Source of the DNA: JAYWDA01 sp043779185
GTDB taxonomy: Bacteria; Bdellovibrionota; Bdellovibrionia; Bdellovibrionales; Bdellovibrionaceae
Length of the DNA: 37,729 nucleotides
Assembly: GCA_043779185.1 (NCBI GenBank)
Contig: JAYWEQ010000025.1
Coordinates: forward strand, 1 to 37,729
Direction: 5' to 3'
Below, piece by piece: positions 22,606-32,000 of the stretch. Each line of letters starts with the position of its first letter. The stretch's first letter is position 1. Made by a program: the position numbers and the translations under genes. Under the pieces are notes generated by a model that was not told where the DNA came from, ran no database searches, and worked only from the letters and a program-made list of their open reading frames with translations.

Positions 22606-23310
22606 ATGTCAGGTAAAAAATTCGAAGCCGTTGCTAAAAACGTCAATCCAACAAAAAAATACACTGTTGAAGAAGCTTTCAAATTAGTCGTGGCCTCGGC
22701 CCCTGCAAAATTTGATGAAACCATCGAAGTGGCTGTGCGTTTAGGTGTTGATCCTAAGCAATCAGACCAACAAGTTCGTGGTGCGATCGCTCTTCCTCAC
22801 GGTCTTGGAAAAAATGTTCGCGTTGTTGTGTTCGCAAAAGGTCCTAAAGAAGCTGAAGCTAAAAATGCTGGCGCTGACTTTGTGGGCGCGGATGACCTTG
22901 TGGCAAAAATCCAAGGTGGCTGGCTTGATTTCGATAAGTGTATTGCAACACCAGATATGATGGCGACTGTTTCTAAAGTGGCAAAAGTATTGGGACCTCG
23001 TGGTCTGATGCCAAATCCAAAAGTTGGAACCGTCACTATGAATGTGGGTGAAGCTGTCACTGCCGAGAAAAAAGGAAAGCTTGATTACCGAGTTGATAAA
23101 GCGGGGATTGTCCACGCTGGAATCGGTAAAAAATCTATGGGCGATACTAAATTAAAGGATAATTTCAATTCTTTGATGGGCTCGATCCTGAAAGCCAAGC
23201 CTTCAGCTTCTAAAGGTATTTACGTTCGAACAATTTCTGTGGCTTCCACAATGGGTCCTGGAATTAAGATCGATACCAGCCAAGCTCAAGGAAATGCAGA
23301 CGATATTTAA
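22606..23310 (+). CDS. rplA: 50S ribosomal protein L1
   Basis: Forms the mobile L1 stalk near the E site and, in many bacteria, represses its own operon. 234 residues with the conserved MPNPKVGTVT and the VDKAGIVHAGIGKKSM region. Starts 10 bases after rplK with TAGGTGGTGA upstream. The gene is co-transcribed with rplK. Confidence 0.98.
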   Translation: MSGKKFEAVAKNVNPTKKYTVEEAFKLVVASAPAKFDETIEVAVRLGVDPKQSDQQVRGAIALPHGLGKNVRVVVFAKGPKEAEAKNAGADFVGADDLVAKIQGGWLDFDKCIATPDMMATVSKVAKVLGPRGLMPNPKVGTVTMNVGEAVTAEKKGKLDYRVDKAGIVHAGIGKKSMGDTKLKDNFNSLMGSILKAKPSASKGIYVRTISVASTMGPGIKIDTSQAQGNADDI

Positions 23311-23340
23311 TTAATTTTTTAACCATTGCGATCAGAGACA

Positions 23341-23443
23341 GTAGGTCTTCTTTTGTGAATGTAATCCCTCGTTTGTGAGGGGCCTACCGAGAAAGTAAGG
23401 GGTTTATTCCAAACCTCCATCTAAAGCCTGAACGTATGGAATA
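23341..23443 (+). promoter_or_regulatory. rplJ leader, L10-leader-like RNA
   Basis: GTAGG (23341-23345) pairs with CCTAC (23383-23387), enclosing CCCTC (23366-23370) / GAGGG (23377-23381). The CCTACCGAG sequence resembles the conserved core of the L10 leader, to which the L10(L12)4 complex binds to control rplJL translation. A second long-range stem TATTCCA (23405-23411) / TGGAATA (23437-23443) follows. Recognition is from memory of the motif and was not checked by a covariance model. Confidence 0.55.
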
Positions 23444-23446
23444 GCT

Positions 23447-23468
23447 GGGGTTGGCGCAAGCCAGCCCC
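23447..23468 (+). repeat. GNRA-loop hairpin before rplJ, variant copy F
   Basis: GGGG-T-TGGC, loop GCAA, GCCA-G-CCCC. Same 4+1+4 architecture and GNRA loop as the spacer hairpins, but different stem sequence with compensating changes. It lies nine bases before the Shine-Dalgarno AAAGGAGG and may be part of the L10 leader. Confidence 0.5.
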
Positions 23469-23491
23469 AAGAAAACGAAAGGAGGTTGCCT

Positions 23492-24016
23492 ATGATGACT
23501 CGTGAGCGAAAAGAGCAAGAAGTTAAACACCTTGTAGATAAATTCGCCAAGGTTAAGGCGGCCTTTATCGTCGACTTCAAGGGTATGAAGGTGGATCAGG
23601 TCACTGATTTGCGTAAAAAACTTCACCCCGTTGAGTGCGAGATGAAGGTTGTTCGTAACACTCTTGCTAAACGAGCGCTGAAGGATTACCCAGATGTTGA
23701 TAAAGCTTTATCTTCGTCATTTAAGGGTACCAATGCGATCGTGTTTGCCTACGGTGATGTCAGTGCCGCCGCCAAAACTCTAGCTGCTTACTCGAAAGAC
23801 GTTGAAGTTTTTCAGTTGAAGACTGGTGTGATGGATGGCCAAGCATTAGATGAGAACAGAATTAAGTTCTTATCAACATTGCCAGGTAAAGATCAGCTGC
23901 GAGCGCAATTGTTGGGTGTATTCTTGGCTCCAGGATCAAAACTGGCCAGAACACTAAACGAAGTGCCATCAATTATGGCGCGTGTGCTGCAAGCTAAAGT
24001 TGATAAAGGGGCTTAA
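23492..24016 (+). CDS. rplJ: 50S ribosomal protein L10
   Basis: Base of the L7/L12 stalk; in complex with L12 it also represses translation of its own mRNA. 174 residues from ATG 23492: N-terminal rRNA-binding domain (KAAFIVDFKGMKVDQVTDLRKKL, then VVRNTLAKRAL) and a C-terminal helix from about 145 that carries the L12 dimers. AAAGGAGG at 23478-23485 fits this ATG at spacing six; the next ATG (23495) is possible and an in-frame TTG (23486) is not. A 7-bp hairpin CTGCGAA/TTCGCAG (24027-24043) lies between this gene and rplL. Confidence 0.96.
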   Translation: MMTRERKEQEVKHLVDKFAKVKAAFIVDFKGMKVDQVTDLRKKLHPVECEMKVVRNTLAKRALKDYPDVDKALSSSFKGTNAIVFAYGDVSAAAKTLAAYSKDVEVFQLKTGVMDGQALDENRIKFLSTLPGKDQLRAQLLGVFLAPGSKLARTLNEVPSIMARVLQAKVDKGA

Positions 24017-24113
24017 AAAAAGCTCCCTGCGAATGGTTCGCAGTGCAAGATTAGACAAAGTGTGAATGTTAACAAACAAATTTATTTACTAATTCCTTTT
24101 GGAGGATTTTAAA

Positions 24114-24488
24114 ATGGCTCTTACAAACGAACAAATCGTTACAGAATTATCAGGCAAAACAGTTCTCGAGATCGCTGATCTTGTAAAAATGTTAGAAGAC
24201 AAATGGGGTGTTTCTGCAGCGGCTCCAGTAGCTATGGCTGCAGCTGGCGGCGCAGCAGCGGCTCCAGTTGAAGAGAAAACAGCTTTTGACGTTGTTTTGA
24301 TGGAAGCTGGCGCTAACAAAATCAACGTGATCAAAGAAGTTCGTGCGATCACTGGTTTAGGCCTTGCTGAAGCAAAAACTCTTGTTGAAGCTGGTGGCAA
24401 GACAGTCAAAGAAGGCGCTTCTAAAGAAGACGCTGAGAAATTCAAAAAACAGCTTGAAGCAGCTGGCGCCAAAGTTGTCGTTAAGTAA
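24114..24488 (+). CDS. rplL: 50S ribosomal protein L7/L12
   Basis: Stalk protein present in several copies, recruits EF-Tu and EF-G. 124 residues: N-terminal dimerisation helices (about 1-35), Ala-rich hinge (about 36-52), C-terminal globular domain from about 55 with KTAFDVVL, the KINVIKEVRAITGLGLAEAK helix and VKEGASKEDAEKFK. Start ATG 24114 with TTTTGGAGG eight bases upstream. Followed by the terminator/attenuator before rpoB. Confidence 0.98.
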   Translation: MALTNEQIVTELSGKTVLEIADLVKMLEDKWGVSAAAPVAMAAAGGAAAAPVEEKTAFDVVLMEAGANKINVIKEVRAITGLGLAEAKTLVEAGGKTVKEGASKEDAEKFKKQLEAAGAKVVVK

Positions 24489-24513
24489 TCAATAAAACTA
24501 ATATTTTATAGTT

Positions 24514-24547
24514 GAAGGTAGCTCCTTTTGGGGCTATCTTCGTTTTT
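24514..24547 (+). terminator. terminator/attenuator between rplL and rpoB
   Basis: GAAGGTAGCTCC (24514-24525) pairs with GGGGCTATCTTC (24530-24541) over 12 bp with two wobble pairs, a TTTT loop, then GTTTTT. In E. coli a hairpin at the same place lowers rpoBC transcription relative to rplJL; I infer the same use here. Confidence 0.88.
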
Positions 24548-24565
24548 ACGCAAAAAATTGAAGTG

Positions 24566-24592
24566 GGAAGCGGCGTGAGCCAATTTCTCTAA
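24566..24592 (+). repeat. GNRA-loop spacer hairpin, copy D, with CTCTAA
   Basis: GGAA-GC-GGC, loop GTGA, GCC-AA-TTTC then TCTAA. A diverged copy just downstream of the rplL terminator. Confidence 0.5.
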
Positions 24593-24687
24593 TAAGACAC
24601 ACTGTGGGCCTTGATTTTTCCCCCCGAAGCGAAATTTCCACCAATCTGTTCAAGTGTTGAAGCTTGAAATAGAAAAGTGACTAGCAA

Positions 24688-24715
24688 GGAAACTGCGGAA
24701 GCAGAATCCTCTAAC
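24688..24715 (+). repeat. GNRA-loop spacer hairpin, copy E, with CTCTAAC
   Basis: GGAA-A-CTGC, loop GGAA, GCAG-A-ATCC then TCTAAC. It ends 23 bases before rpoB. In the rest of the 249-base rplL-rpoB spacer I see TTCAAG (24649 region) facing CTTGAA but no convincing promoter. Confidence 0.6.
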
Positions 24716-24738
24716 AAAAGAATTCAACGGGAGAGTTA

Positions 24739-27700
24739 ATGGATAAGACGCCAGTCACGGCCTCTAATTTACGCATTCGTAAATCCTTCGCAAAAAACAA
24801 ACAAGTCATCGACATTCCAAATCTGATCGAATTGCAGAAGTCTTCTTACGAAGCGTTCTTGCAAAAAGATGTCGATGCTGATCGCCGCGGGATTGCTGGG
24901 TTGAACGGAGTTTTTAAATCCGTGTTTCCAATCAGCGATTTTAACAACACAGCTAGCCTAGAATTTGTTAGCTATCAGCTTGAGGCGCCTAAGTACGATG
25001 TTGACGAATGTCGTCAGCGTGGGATGACCTTTGCATCGCCGATCAAGGTGACATTGCGTTTGATCGTGTTCGATGTTGATGAAGAAACAGAAGCCCGATC
25101 TATTCGTGACGTGAAAGAACAAGAAGTCTACTTGGGTGAAATCCCTCTGATGACAGCGAATGGTTCTTTTATCATTAACGGCACCGAGCGCGTTGTCGTT
25201 TCTCAGTTGCACCGATCTCCGGGTGTGTTTTTTGACCACGATGGTGGCAAGAACAATGCCTCTGGAAAATTAATTTATTCAGCCCGCGTGATTCCTTACC
25301 GTGGATCTTGGTTGGATTGTGAATTTGATCAAAAAGATCTGATTCACGTCCGTATCGACAGAAAAAGAAAATTTCCTGTCACCGTGCTGTTGAAATCTTT
25401 AGGTTACAACACTGAACAATTACTAGCGTATTTCTATGACACTGACGAAGTTTACTCTAAAGGTGGAAAGCTTTTCAGAAAGCTTGATATCGAGCGAATG
25501 TCGGGTCAGCGTGCGATGGCTGATATCGCAGATCCTAAAACAGGCGAAGTGCTTGTTAAGGCGGGTCGACGTATCACTCGCGCTGTCGTTAAAAAAATTA
25601 AAGATATTAACTTAAGCGAAGTTGAAGTTTCTGCCGAAGATCTTGAGGGAAAAATTTTAGCTCGGCCGTTGATTGATGAATCAACAGGTGAAATTTTATC
25701 AGATGCCAGTGCTGAGCTGAGCGGACCATTGATCAAAAAAGCCATGTCATTGGGAATCGATCGATTCTTTATGATTTTCTTTGATGGTATGTCAGTTGGG
25801 CCTTACCTGCGAAATACATTACTGGTCGATAAGGTAAATAACAAAGACGAAGCTTTGCTTGAAATTTACAAGCGTCAACGTCCTGGTGAGCCTCCAACGG
25901 TGGATGCTGCGACCAACTATTTTAACAAATTGTTTTTTGATCCTGAAACTTATGACCTTTCTGAAGTGGGTCGTATTAAGATCAATCACAAGTTCGGAAT
26001 TTCAATGGAGGATTGCCCTCCATCTCATCGCACTCTGACTGAGAAAGACATTCTTTCGACAGTGAAAATGTTGATCGATTTGAAAAACGGTCGTGGTGTT
26101 GTAGATGATATTGATCACTTGGGTAACCGACGTGTTCGTTCCGTGGGTGAGCTTCTGGAAAACCAATACCGTATCGGTTTGGTTCGTATGGAGCGAGCGA
26201 TTCGTGAGCGGATGTCTTTACAAGATGTCGACACAATGATGCCTCATGATCTGGTGAATGCAAAACCAGTGAACGCGGTAGTTAAAGAATTTTTTGGTTC
26301 GTCTCAGCTTTCTCAGTTTATGGATCAAACAAATCCATTGTCTGAGATCACTCACAAACGTCGTTTGTCAGCTCTTGGGCCCGGTGGTTTGACTCGTGAT
26401 CGTGCGGGTTTTGAAGTTCGTGACGTACATCCGACGCATTATGGTCGTATCTGCCCTATCGAAACTCCAGAGGGACCAAACATTGGCTTGATTGCCTCTT
26501 TAGCAACTTACGCTCGTATCAATAACTATGGATTCATTGAGACTCCGTACCGTAAAGTTGATAACAGCCAAATTTCGACTGAAATCACTTACATGTCAGC
26601 TTTGGAAGAAGCAGGACATCTGATTGCGCAAGCAACTCGTGATGACAGCGGAAAAAATCAATTAACCGCTGACAACATGACGATCCGTCGTGATGGTGAG
26701 TATGAAATTGTCGACAAAGAAAAAGTTTCTTTGATGGACGTTTCTCCGTCGCAGTTAGTGTCCATTGCCGCTTCTTTAATTCCGTTCCTTGAGCATGACG
26801 ATGCCAACCGAGCCTTGATGGGTTCGAACATGCAACGTCAAGCCGTGCCTCTGCTTCGTTCGCGCTCTCCATTAGTTGGAACTGGCGTTGAGCGTTTGGT
26901 CGCTCGTGATTCTGGAACTTCCGTGGTTGCATTGAATGATGGTATCGTTGAAGAAGTTGATGCTTCTCGGGTCGTCATCCGTCGATTTGCCAAAGGTGGC
27001 GAGCTGGGTGCGAACGTTGATATCTACAACTTAACGAAGTATCAGCGAACGAATCAAAATACTTGTTTCAATCAAAAACCAATCGTTAAAGTGGGCGATA
27101 AAGTTGTAAAAAGCGACATTATTGCTGATGGACCTTCGACTGAGTTGGGTGAGTTAGCATTAGGACAAAACATCCTAGTCGCGTTCACTCCTTGGATGGG
27201 TTACAACTTTGAAGATTCAATCCTTATTTCTGAGCGTCTGTTAAAAGAAGACGTTTACACTTCGATCCACATTGAAGAGTTCGAGTGCGTCGCTCGCGAT
27301 ACCAAGCTTGGTAAAGAAGAGATTTCGCGCGATATCGCCAATGTTGGTGAAGAGGCTCTTAAAGATTTAGATAGCTCTGGTATTATCCGTATCGGTGCTG
27401 AAGTAAAACCTGGTTATATCTTAGTTGGTAAAGTCACTCCTAAGGGCGAAACTCAACTTTCTCCTGAAGAAAAACTTTTACGAGCGATCTTCGGTGAAAA
27501 AGCCGGCGATGTTCGTGATACCTCACTTCGAGTCCCATCAGGCGTTTACGGAACTGTCATCGATGCTCAAGTTTACTCTCGTGAAGGGGCTGATCGTGAT
27601 GAGCGATTGGCGGCTATCATCGAAGAGAAAAAACGCAAACTTGAAAAAGATTTAGCGGTTGAGCAGAACGTTATTCGCAATAACTCGATCAGTAAATTGC

Positions 27701-28935
27701 GTGATATCTTAATTGGTAAAAAGACGACAGGCGTATTGTTGAACGAAGACGGAAGTCAGAAGCTCCTCAATAAAGGCCAAGAGATCACTCAAGCTGATAT
27801 CGAAACAATTCCTTTTGAATTATTAAGTTATATTCCTTTAGAGCAAGACCTTGAGTTCCAAGTCACCAAAGTGATCGACGGCGCTCGTAACCAGTTGGAT
27901 GCCGTAAGAATGGTATTTAACGAAAAAATTGATCGTTTACGTAAGGGAGACGAACTTCCTCCGGGCGTGATCAAAATGGTGAAGGTCTATGTCGCTATCA
28001 AACGTAAGCTGCAAGTCGGTGATAAGTTTGCCGGACGCCATGGTAATAAAGGGGTTGTCTCTAAAGTATTACCTGCTGAAGATATGCCGTACCTAGCTGA
28101 CGGATCGCCTGTTGATATGGTGTTAAATCCATTGGGCGTGCCATCTCGTATGAACATCGGGCAAATCCTGGAAGTTCATTTAGGTTGGGCTGCGCATAAC
28201 TTAGGTAAACAATTATCCTCACACTTAGAAAAATGGAATGCGGACGAAGCTCGAAAAGATTTGAAACATGTTTTCAATGATGCCGAAATCTCTGCAAAAG
28301 TTGATAAAGCCGATGAAGCGTCTTTGAAGCAAATGTTGACGGCCGTGAAGCGTGGTATCCACGTCGGCACGCCAGTTTTTGATGGCGCTCGTGAGAGTGA
28401 CGTTAAAGAACTTCTGGTCAAAGCCAATGTTCCAACATCAGGTCAGTCCATCTTATTTGATGGACGAACTGGCGAACCGTTCACAAATCCTGTGACGGTC
28501 GGCGTGATGTACATGCTTAAGCTGCATCATCTGGTCGAAGAAAAGATTCATGCTCGGTCAATTGGGCCTTACTCACTAGTTTCTCAGCAGCCTCTGGGCG
28601 GTAAAGCACAGTTCGGTGGACAGCGTTTAGGAGAAATGGAAGTTTGGGCGATTGAAGCCTACGGTGCCGCTTATTCATTGCAAGAATTCTTAACTGTGAA
28701 GTCAGATGACGTCGCAGGAAGAACTCGCATGTATGAAAGTATTGTAAAAGGTGAAAATATCCTTGAGCCAGGATTGCCAGAGTCCTTTAACGTTCTCGTG
28801 AAAGAGCTTCAGTCATTAGCTCTGAACGTAGAATTGATGGAATCTGATATCTTGCGAGATACGATTGACGAAGACGGCAACATTGAAGAGCCAGCTTCGA
28901 CCAACGGCAGTGCGCTTCCAACGGAGCAGCACTAA
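24739..28935 (+). CDS. rpoB: RNA polymerase beta subunit
   Basis: Catalytic core subunit of RNA polymerase, 1398 residues (E. coli 1342); the extra length lies in a lineage-type insertion around residues 235-350 and a polar C-terminal tail of about 20 residues. The rifampicin pocket reads GSSQLSQFMDQTNPLSE; D529, H539 and S544 match E. coli D516, H526 and S531, so no common resistance change is present, and Thr replaces Asn at the position of E. coli 518. GGDKFAGRHGNKGV-type and the RMNIGQILEVHLG active-site segments are intact. GGGAGAG precedes the ATG. Confidence 0.99.
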   Translation: MDKTPVTASNLRIRKSFAKNKQVIDIPNLIELQKSSYEAFLQKDVDADRRGIAGLNGVFKSVFPISDFNNTASLEFVSYQLEAPKYDVDECRQRGMTFASPIKVTLRLIVFDVDEETEARSIRDVKEQEVYLGEIPLMTANGSFIINGTERVVVSQLHRSPGVFFDHDGGKNNASGKLIYSARVIPYRGSWLDCEFDQKDLIHVRIDRKRKFPVTVLLKSLGYNTEQLLAYFYDTDEVYSKGGKLFRKLDIERMSGQRAMADIADPKTGEVLVKAGRRITRAVVKKIKDINLSEVEVSAEDLEGKILARPLIDESTGEILSDASAELSGPLIKKAMSLGIDRFFMIFFDGMSVGPYLRNTLLVDKVNNKDEALLEIYKRQRPGEPPTVDAATNYFNKLFFDPETYDLSEVGRIKINHKFGISMEDCPPSHRTLTEKDILSTVKMLIDLKNGRGVVDDIDHLGNRRVRSVGELLENQYRIGLVRMERAIRERMSLQDVDTMMPHDLVNAKPVNAVVKEFFGSSQLSQFMDQTNPLSEITHKRRLSALGPGGLTRDRAGFEVRDVHPTHYGRICPIETPEGPNIGLIASLATYARINNYGFIETPYRKVDNSQISTEITYMSALEEAGHLIAQATRDDSGKNQLTADNMTIRRDGEYEIVDKEKVSLMDVSPSQLVSIAASLIPFLEHDDANRALMGSNMQRQAVPLLRSRSPLVGTGVERLVARDSGTSVVALNDGIVEEVDASRVVIRRFAKGGELGANVDIYNLTKYQRTNQNTCFNQKPIVKVGDKVVKSDIIADGPSTELGELALGQNILVAFTPWMGYNFEDSILISERLLKEDVYTSIHIEEFECVARDTKLGKEEISRDIANVGEEALKDLDSSGIIRIGAEVKPGYILVGKVTPKGETQLSPEEKLLRAIFGEKAGDVRDTSLRVPSGVYGTVIDAQVYSREGADRDERLAAIIEEKKRKLEKDLAVEQNVIRNNSISKLRDILIGKKTTGVLLNEDGSQKLLNKGQEITQADIETIPFELLSYIPLEQDLEFQVTKVIDGARNQLDAVRMVFNEKIDRLRKGDELPPGVIKMVKVYVAIKRKLQVGDKFAGRHGNKGVVSKVLPAEDMPYLADGSPVDMVLNPLGVPSRMNIGQILEVHLGWAAHNLGKQLSSHLEKWNADEARKDLKHVFNDAEISAKVDKADEASLKQMLTAVKRGIHVGTPVFDGARESDVKELLVKANVPTSGQSILFDGRTGEPFTNPVTVGVMYMLKLHHLVEEKIHARSIGPYSLVSQQPLGGKAQFGGQRLGEMEVWAIEAYGAAYSLQEFLTVKSDDVAGRTRMYESIVKGENILEPGLPESFNVLVKELQSLALNVELMESDILRDTIDEDGNIEEPASTNGSALPTEQH

Positions 28936-28946
28936 GGATAAAGACC

Positions 28947-28972
28947 GCCACTGGAGGAGAAATTCCGGTGGC
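28947..28972 (+). promoter_or_regulatory. hairpin in the rpoB-rpoC spacer
   Basis: GCCACTGGA (28947-28955) pairs with TCCGGTGGC (28964-28972) over nine positions with one T-G and an eight-base purine-rich loop. No T-run follows, so it is not a terminator; possibly a cleavage or stability element. Confidence 0.5.
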
Positions 28973-29007
28973 TTTGGAGTTAATTAAACAACACACAGGG
29001 GTGAGCC

Positions 29008-32000
29008 TTGAGAGACTTGTTAAATTTTTTCGATAAACCTAAAGATCCACTTTCGTTTGATGCGGTTCGCGTTTCTTTGGCGTCGCCAGAGATGATTCGC
29101 GAATGGTCCCACGGCGAAGTGAAAAAGCCAGAAACCATCAACTACCGAACTTTTAAACCAGAGCGAGATGGCTTGTTCTGCGCAAAAATTTTCGGACCTA
29201 TTAAAGACTACGAATGTTTGTGCGGTAAGTACAAACGGATGAAATATCGCGGCGTCATCTGCGAAAAGTGTGGCGTTGAAGTCACTCAAACTAAAGTTCG
29301 ACGTGATCGCTTAGGTCATATCGAGTTAGCAACTCCCGTTGCTCACATTTGGTTTTTGCGATCGCTGCCAAGCCGTATCGGTAACCTATTGAATCTTTCA
29401 TTGAAAGATGTAGAAAAGGTTCTTTACTGTGAGGCTTACGTTGTTACTGACCCTATGGAGACGAAGTTAGAAGAAGGCCAAGTACTTTCTGAAGAAGCTT
29501 ATCAAGCGGCTTTGAACGAATACGGTCCTAACTTTAAAGCCGGCATGGGCGGTGAAGCCGTTCGTGAAATGCTTCGAAAAATTGATCCTGAGTACTTGTC
29601 TCGAAAACTTCGCTTAGAAGTAAAAGAGACTAAATCTGAAGCTCAGATCAAGAAACTAGCGAAGCGTTTAAAAGTGGTCGAAGCTTTTAAAAACTCAATC
29701 AATAAAACTGAATGGATGATGCTTGAGGCCCTTCCAGTTCTTCCTCCCGATTTGCGTCCCTTAGTTCCTTTGGATGGCGGTCGTTTTGCGACGTCTGATC
29801 TGAATGATCTTTACCGACGTGTCATCAACAGGAATAACCGTTTAAAGCGTCTGCAAGAGCTGAATGCGCCAGACATCATCATTCGAAATGAAAAACGAAT
29901 GTTGCAAGAGGCCGTTGATGCTTTATTAGATAACGGCCGTCGTGGAAAGACTTTTACTGGACCTAATAAACGTCCACTTCGCTCATTGAGCGATATGTTA
30001 AAAGGAAAGCAAGGTCGATTCCGTCAAAATTTACTTGGTAAACGGGTTGATTATTCGGGTCGTTCGGTGATTACGGTTGGACCAACTTTGAAACTTCACC
30101 AATGTGGTCTTCCTAAGAAGATGGCTTTAGAGCTTTTTAAGCCTTTCGTTTACAACAAGCTGGAAGAAAAAGGTTTCGCGACAACAATTAAGCAAGCCAA
30201 AAAATTAGTTGATCAAGAAACAGTCGAAGTTTGGGATATTTTATCTGATGTCGTGAAAGAGCATCCGGTTTTATTAAACCGTGCGCCAACTCTTCACAGA
30301 CTTGGTATCCAAGCTTTTGAACCAGTTCTTCATGAAGGAAAAGCCATCCAATTACATCCTCTCGTTTGTACGGCGTTCAATGCCGATTTCGACGGAGATC
30401 AAATGGCTGTTCACGTTCCTTTGTCCATCGAAGCGCAAGTCGAAGCTCGCGTCTTAATGATGTCGACAAATAATATTCTTTCACCGGCCAATGGAAAGCC
30501 GATCATCAATCCGTCTCAAGATATCGTCTTGGGCTTGTATTGGATGACTCGTATTCGTCCTGGCGCCAAAGGAACAGGTCGTATTTTTGCAAGTGTTCAA
30601 GAAGCTCAATACGCCTACGAAATGGGCTTTGTTGATATTCAAGCGGCTTGTAAAGTGCGTATCAACGGTAAGCTTCAAGATACTTCTGTCGGCCGCGCGA
30701 TTTTCACATCGGCAGTGCCTCGCGAAGTTCCTTTTAGCGAAACCAATATCGTGATGAATAAAAAATCAATCGCTGGCCTGATCGATAAGACATTCCGTCT
30801 TGCCGGCGCCAAGTCGACTTGTATTTTGGCTGATAAAATTATGGAGCTTGGATTTAAATATTCAACGGTCGCCGGTCTTTCAATCTGCATCGACGATATG
30901 ATTATCCCAGCGGCTAAAGTCGGCATGATTAAAGACGCTGAAAAGCAAGTTCAAGAAATTCAGCAGCAATACGACGAAGGTTTGATCACCGATGGTGAGC
31001 GATACAATAAAGTCGTGGATATCTGGGCGCAAACTTCTGATAAAGTGGCGCGCGAGATGATGAACCAAATTGAAAAGCAAAAGTTTATCGTTGATGGCAA
31101 AGAAATCATTGGCCCATCATTCAATCCAATCTACGTGATGGCTGACTCCGGAGCCCGGGGTTCATTCAATCAGTTGCGTCAGTTGGGTGGTATGCGTGGT
31201 CTGATGGCAAAACCATCCGGTGAAATCATTGAGACTCCAATCACGGCTAATTTCCGTGAAGGCTTAACTGTTCTTCAATATTTCATTTCGACTCATGGAG
31301 CTCGTAAAGGTCTTGCCGATACAGCGTTAAAGACAGCCAATTCTGGTTACTTAACTCGTCGTTTAGTTGACGTGGCTCAAGACGTTGTTGTCAGCGAAAC
31401 AGATTGCGGAACAAATGATGGTTTGGAAGTTTCAGCACTTTATGAAGGTGGCGAAATCATTCAACCAATTGGTGAAAGAATTTTGGGTCGAACTCCGATC
31501 ACAGATATTATTGATCCAACGACAAACCAAGTGATTGTCCGTGCTCAGCAAGAAATCACAGAGACTCATATTAAGAAAATCGACGACGTTGGAGTTGATA
31601 AAGTTCAAATTCGCTCGGGCTTAACATGTACTTCCACTCGTGGCGTTTGCGTTCGTTGTTACGGCCGTGATCTGTCTCGTGGATCGACAGTTAATCTTGG
31701 TGAAACTGTCGGTATCATTGCCGCGCAGTCGATCGGTGAGCCTGGAACTCAATTAACAATGAGAACTTTCCACTTAGGTGGAGCGGCTTCCCGTTCGGTC
31801 GAGCAATCAGTTCATGCGTCTAGGTACGACGGAACTTTAAAATTAGAAAATGTTCACTTTGTTCCTAATCGCCAAGGTAAGTTAACCGTTATGAATCGTA
31901 ATGGTGATGCTAAAGTGATCGATGAAACAGGTCGTGAGCGTGAAAGCTTCAAATTAGTTTACGGTGCTATTTTAAATTTCAAAGAAGGCGACAAAGTCCC

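Noticed and set aside
24089..24472. 127-codon minus-strand frame opposite rplL
   Set aside because: Shadow of the Ala-rich rplL codons; no Shine-Dalgarno and no recognisable domain.
26284..26370. Possible rifampicin-resistance change in rpoB
   Set aside because: The residues matching E. coli D516, H526 and S531 are wild type; Thr at the 518 position is more likely a lineage difference.
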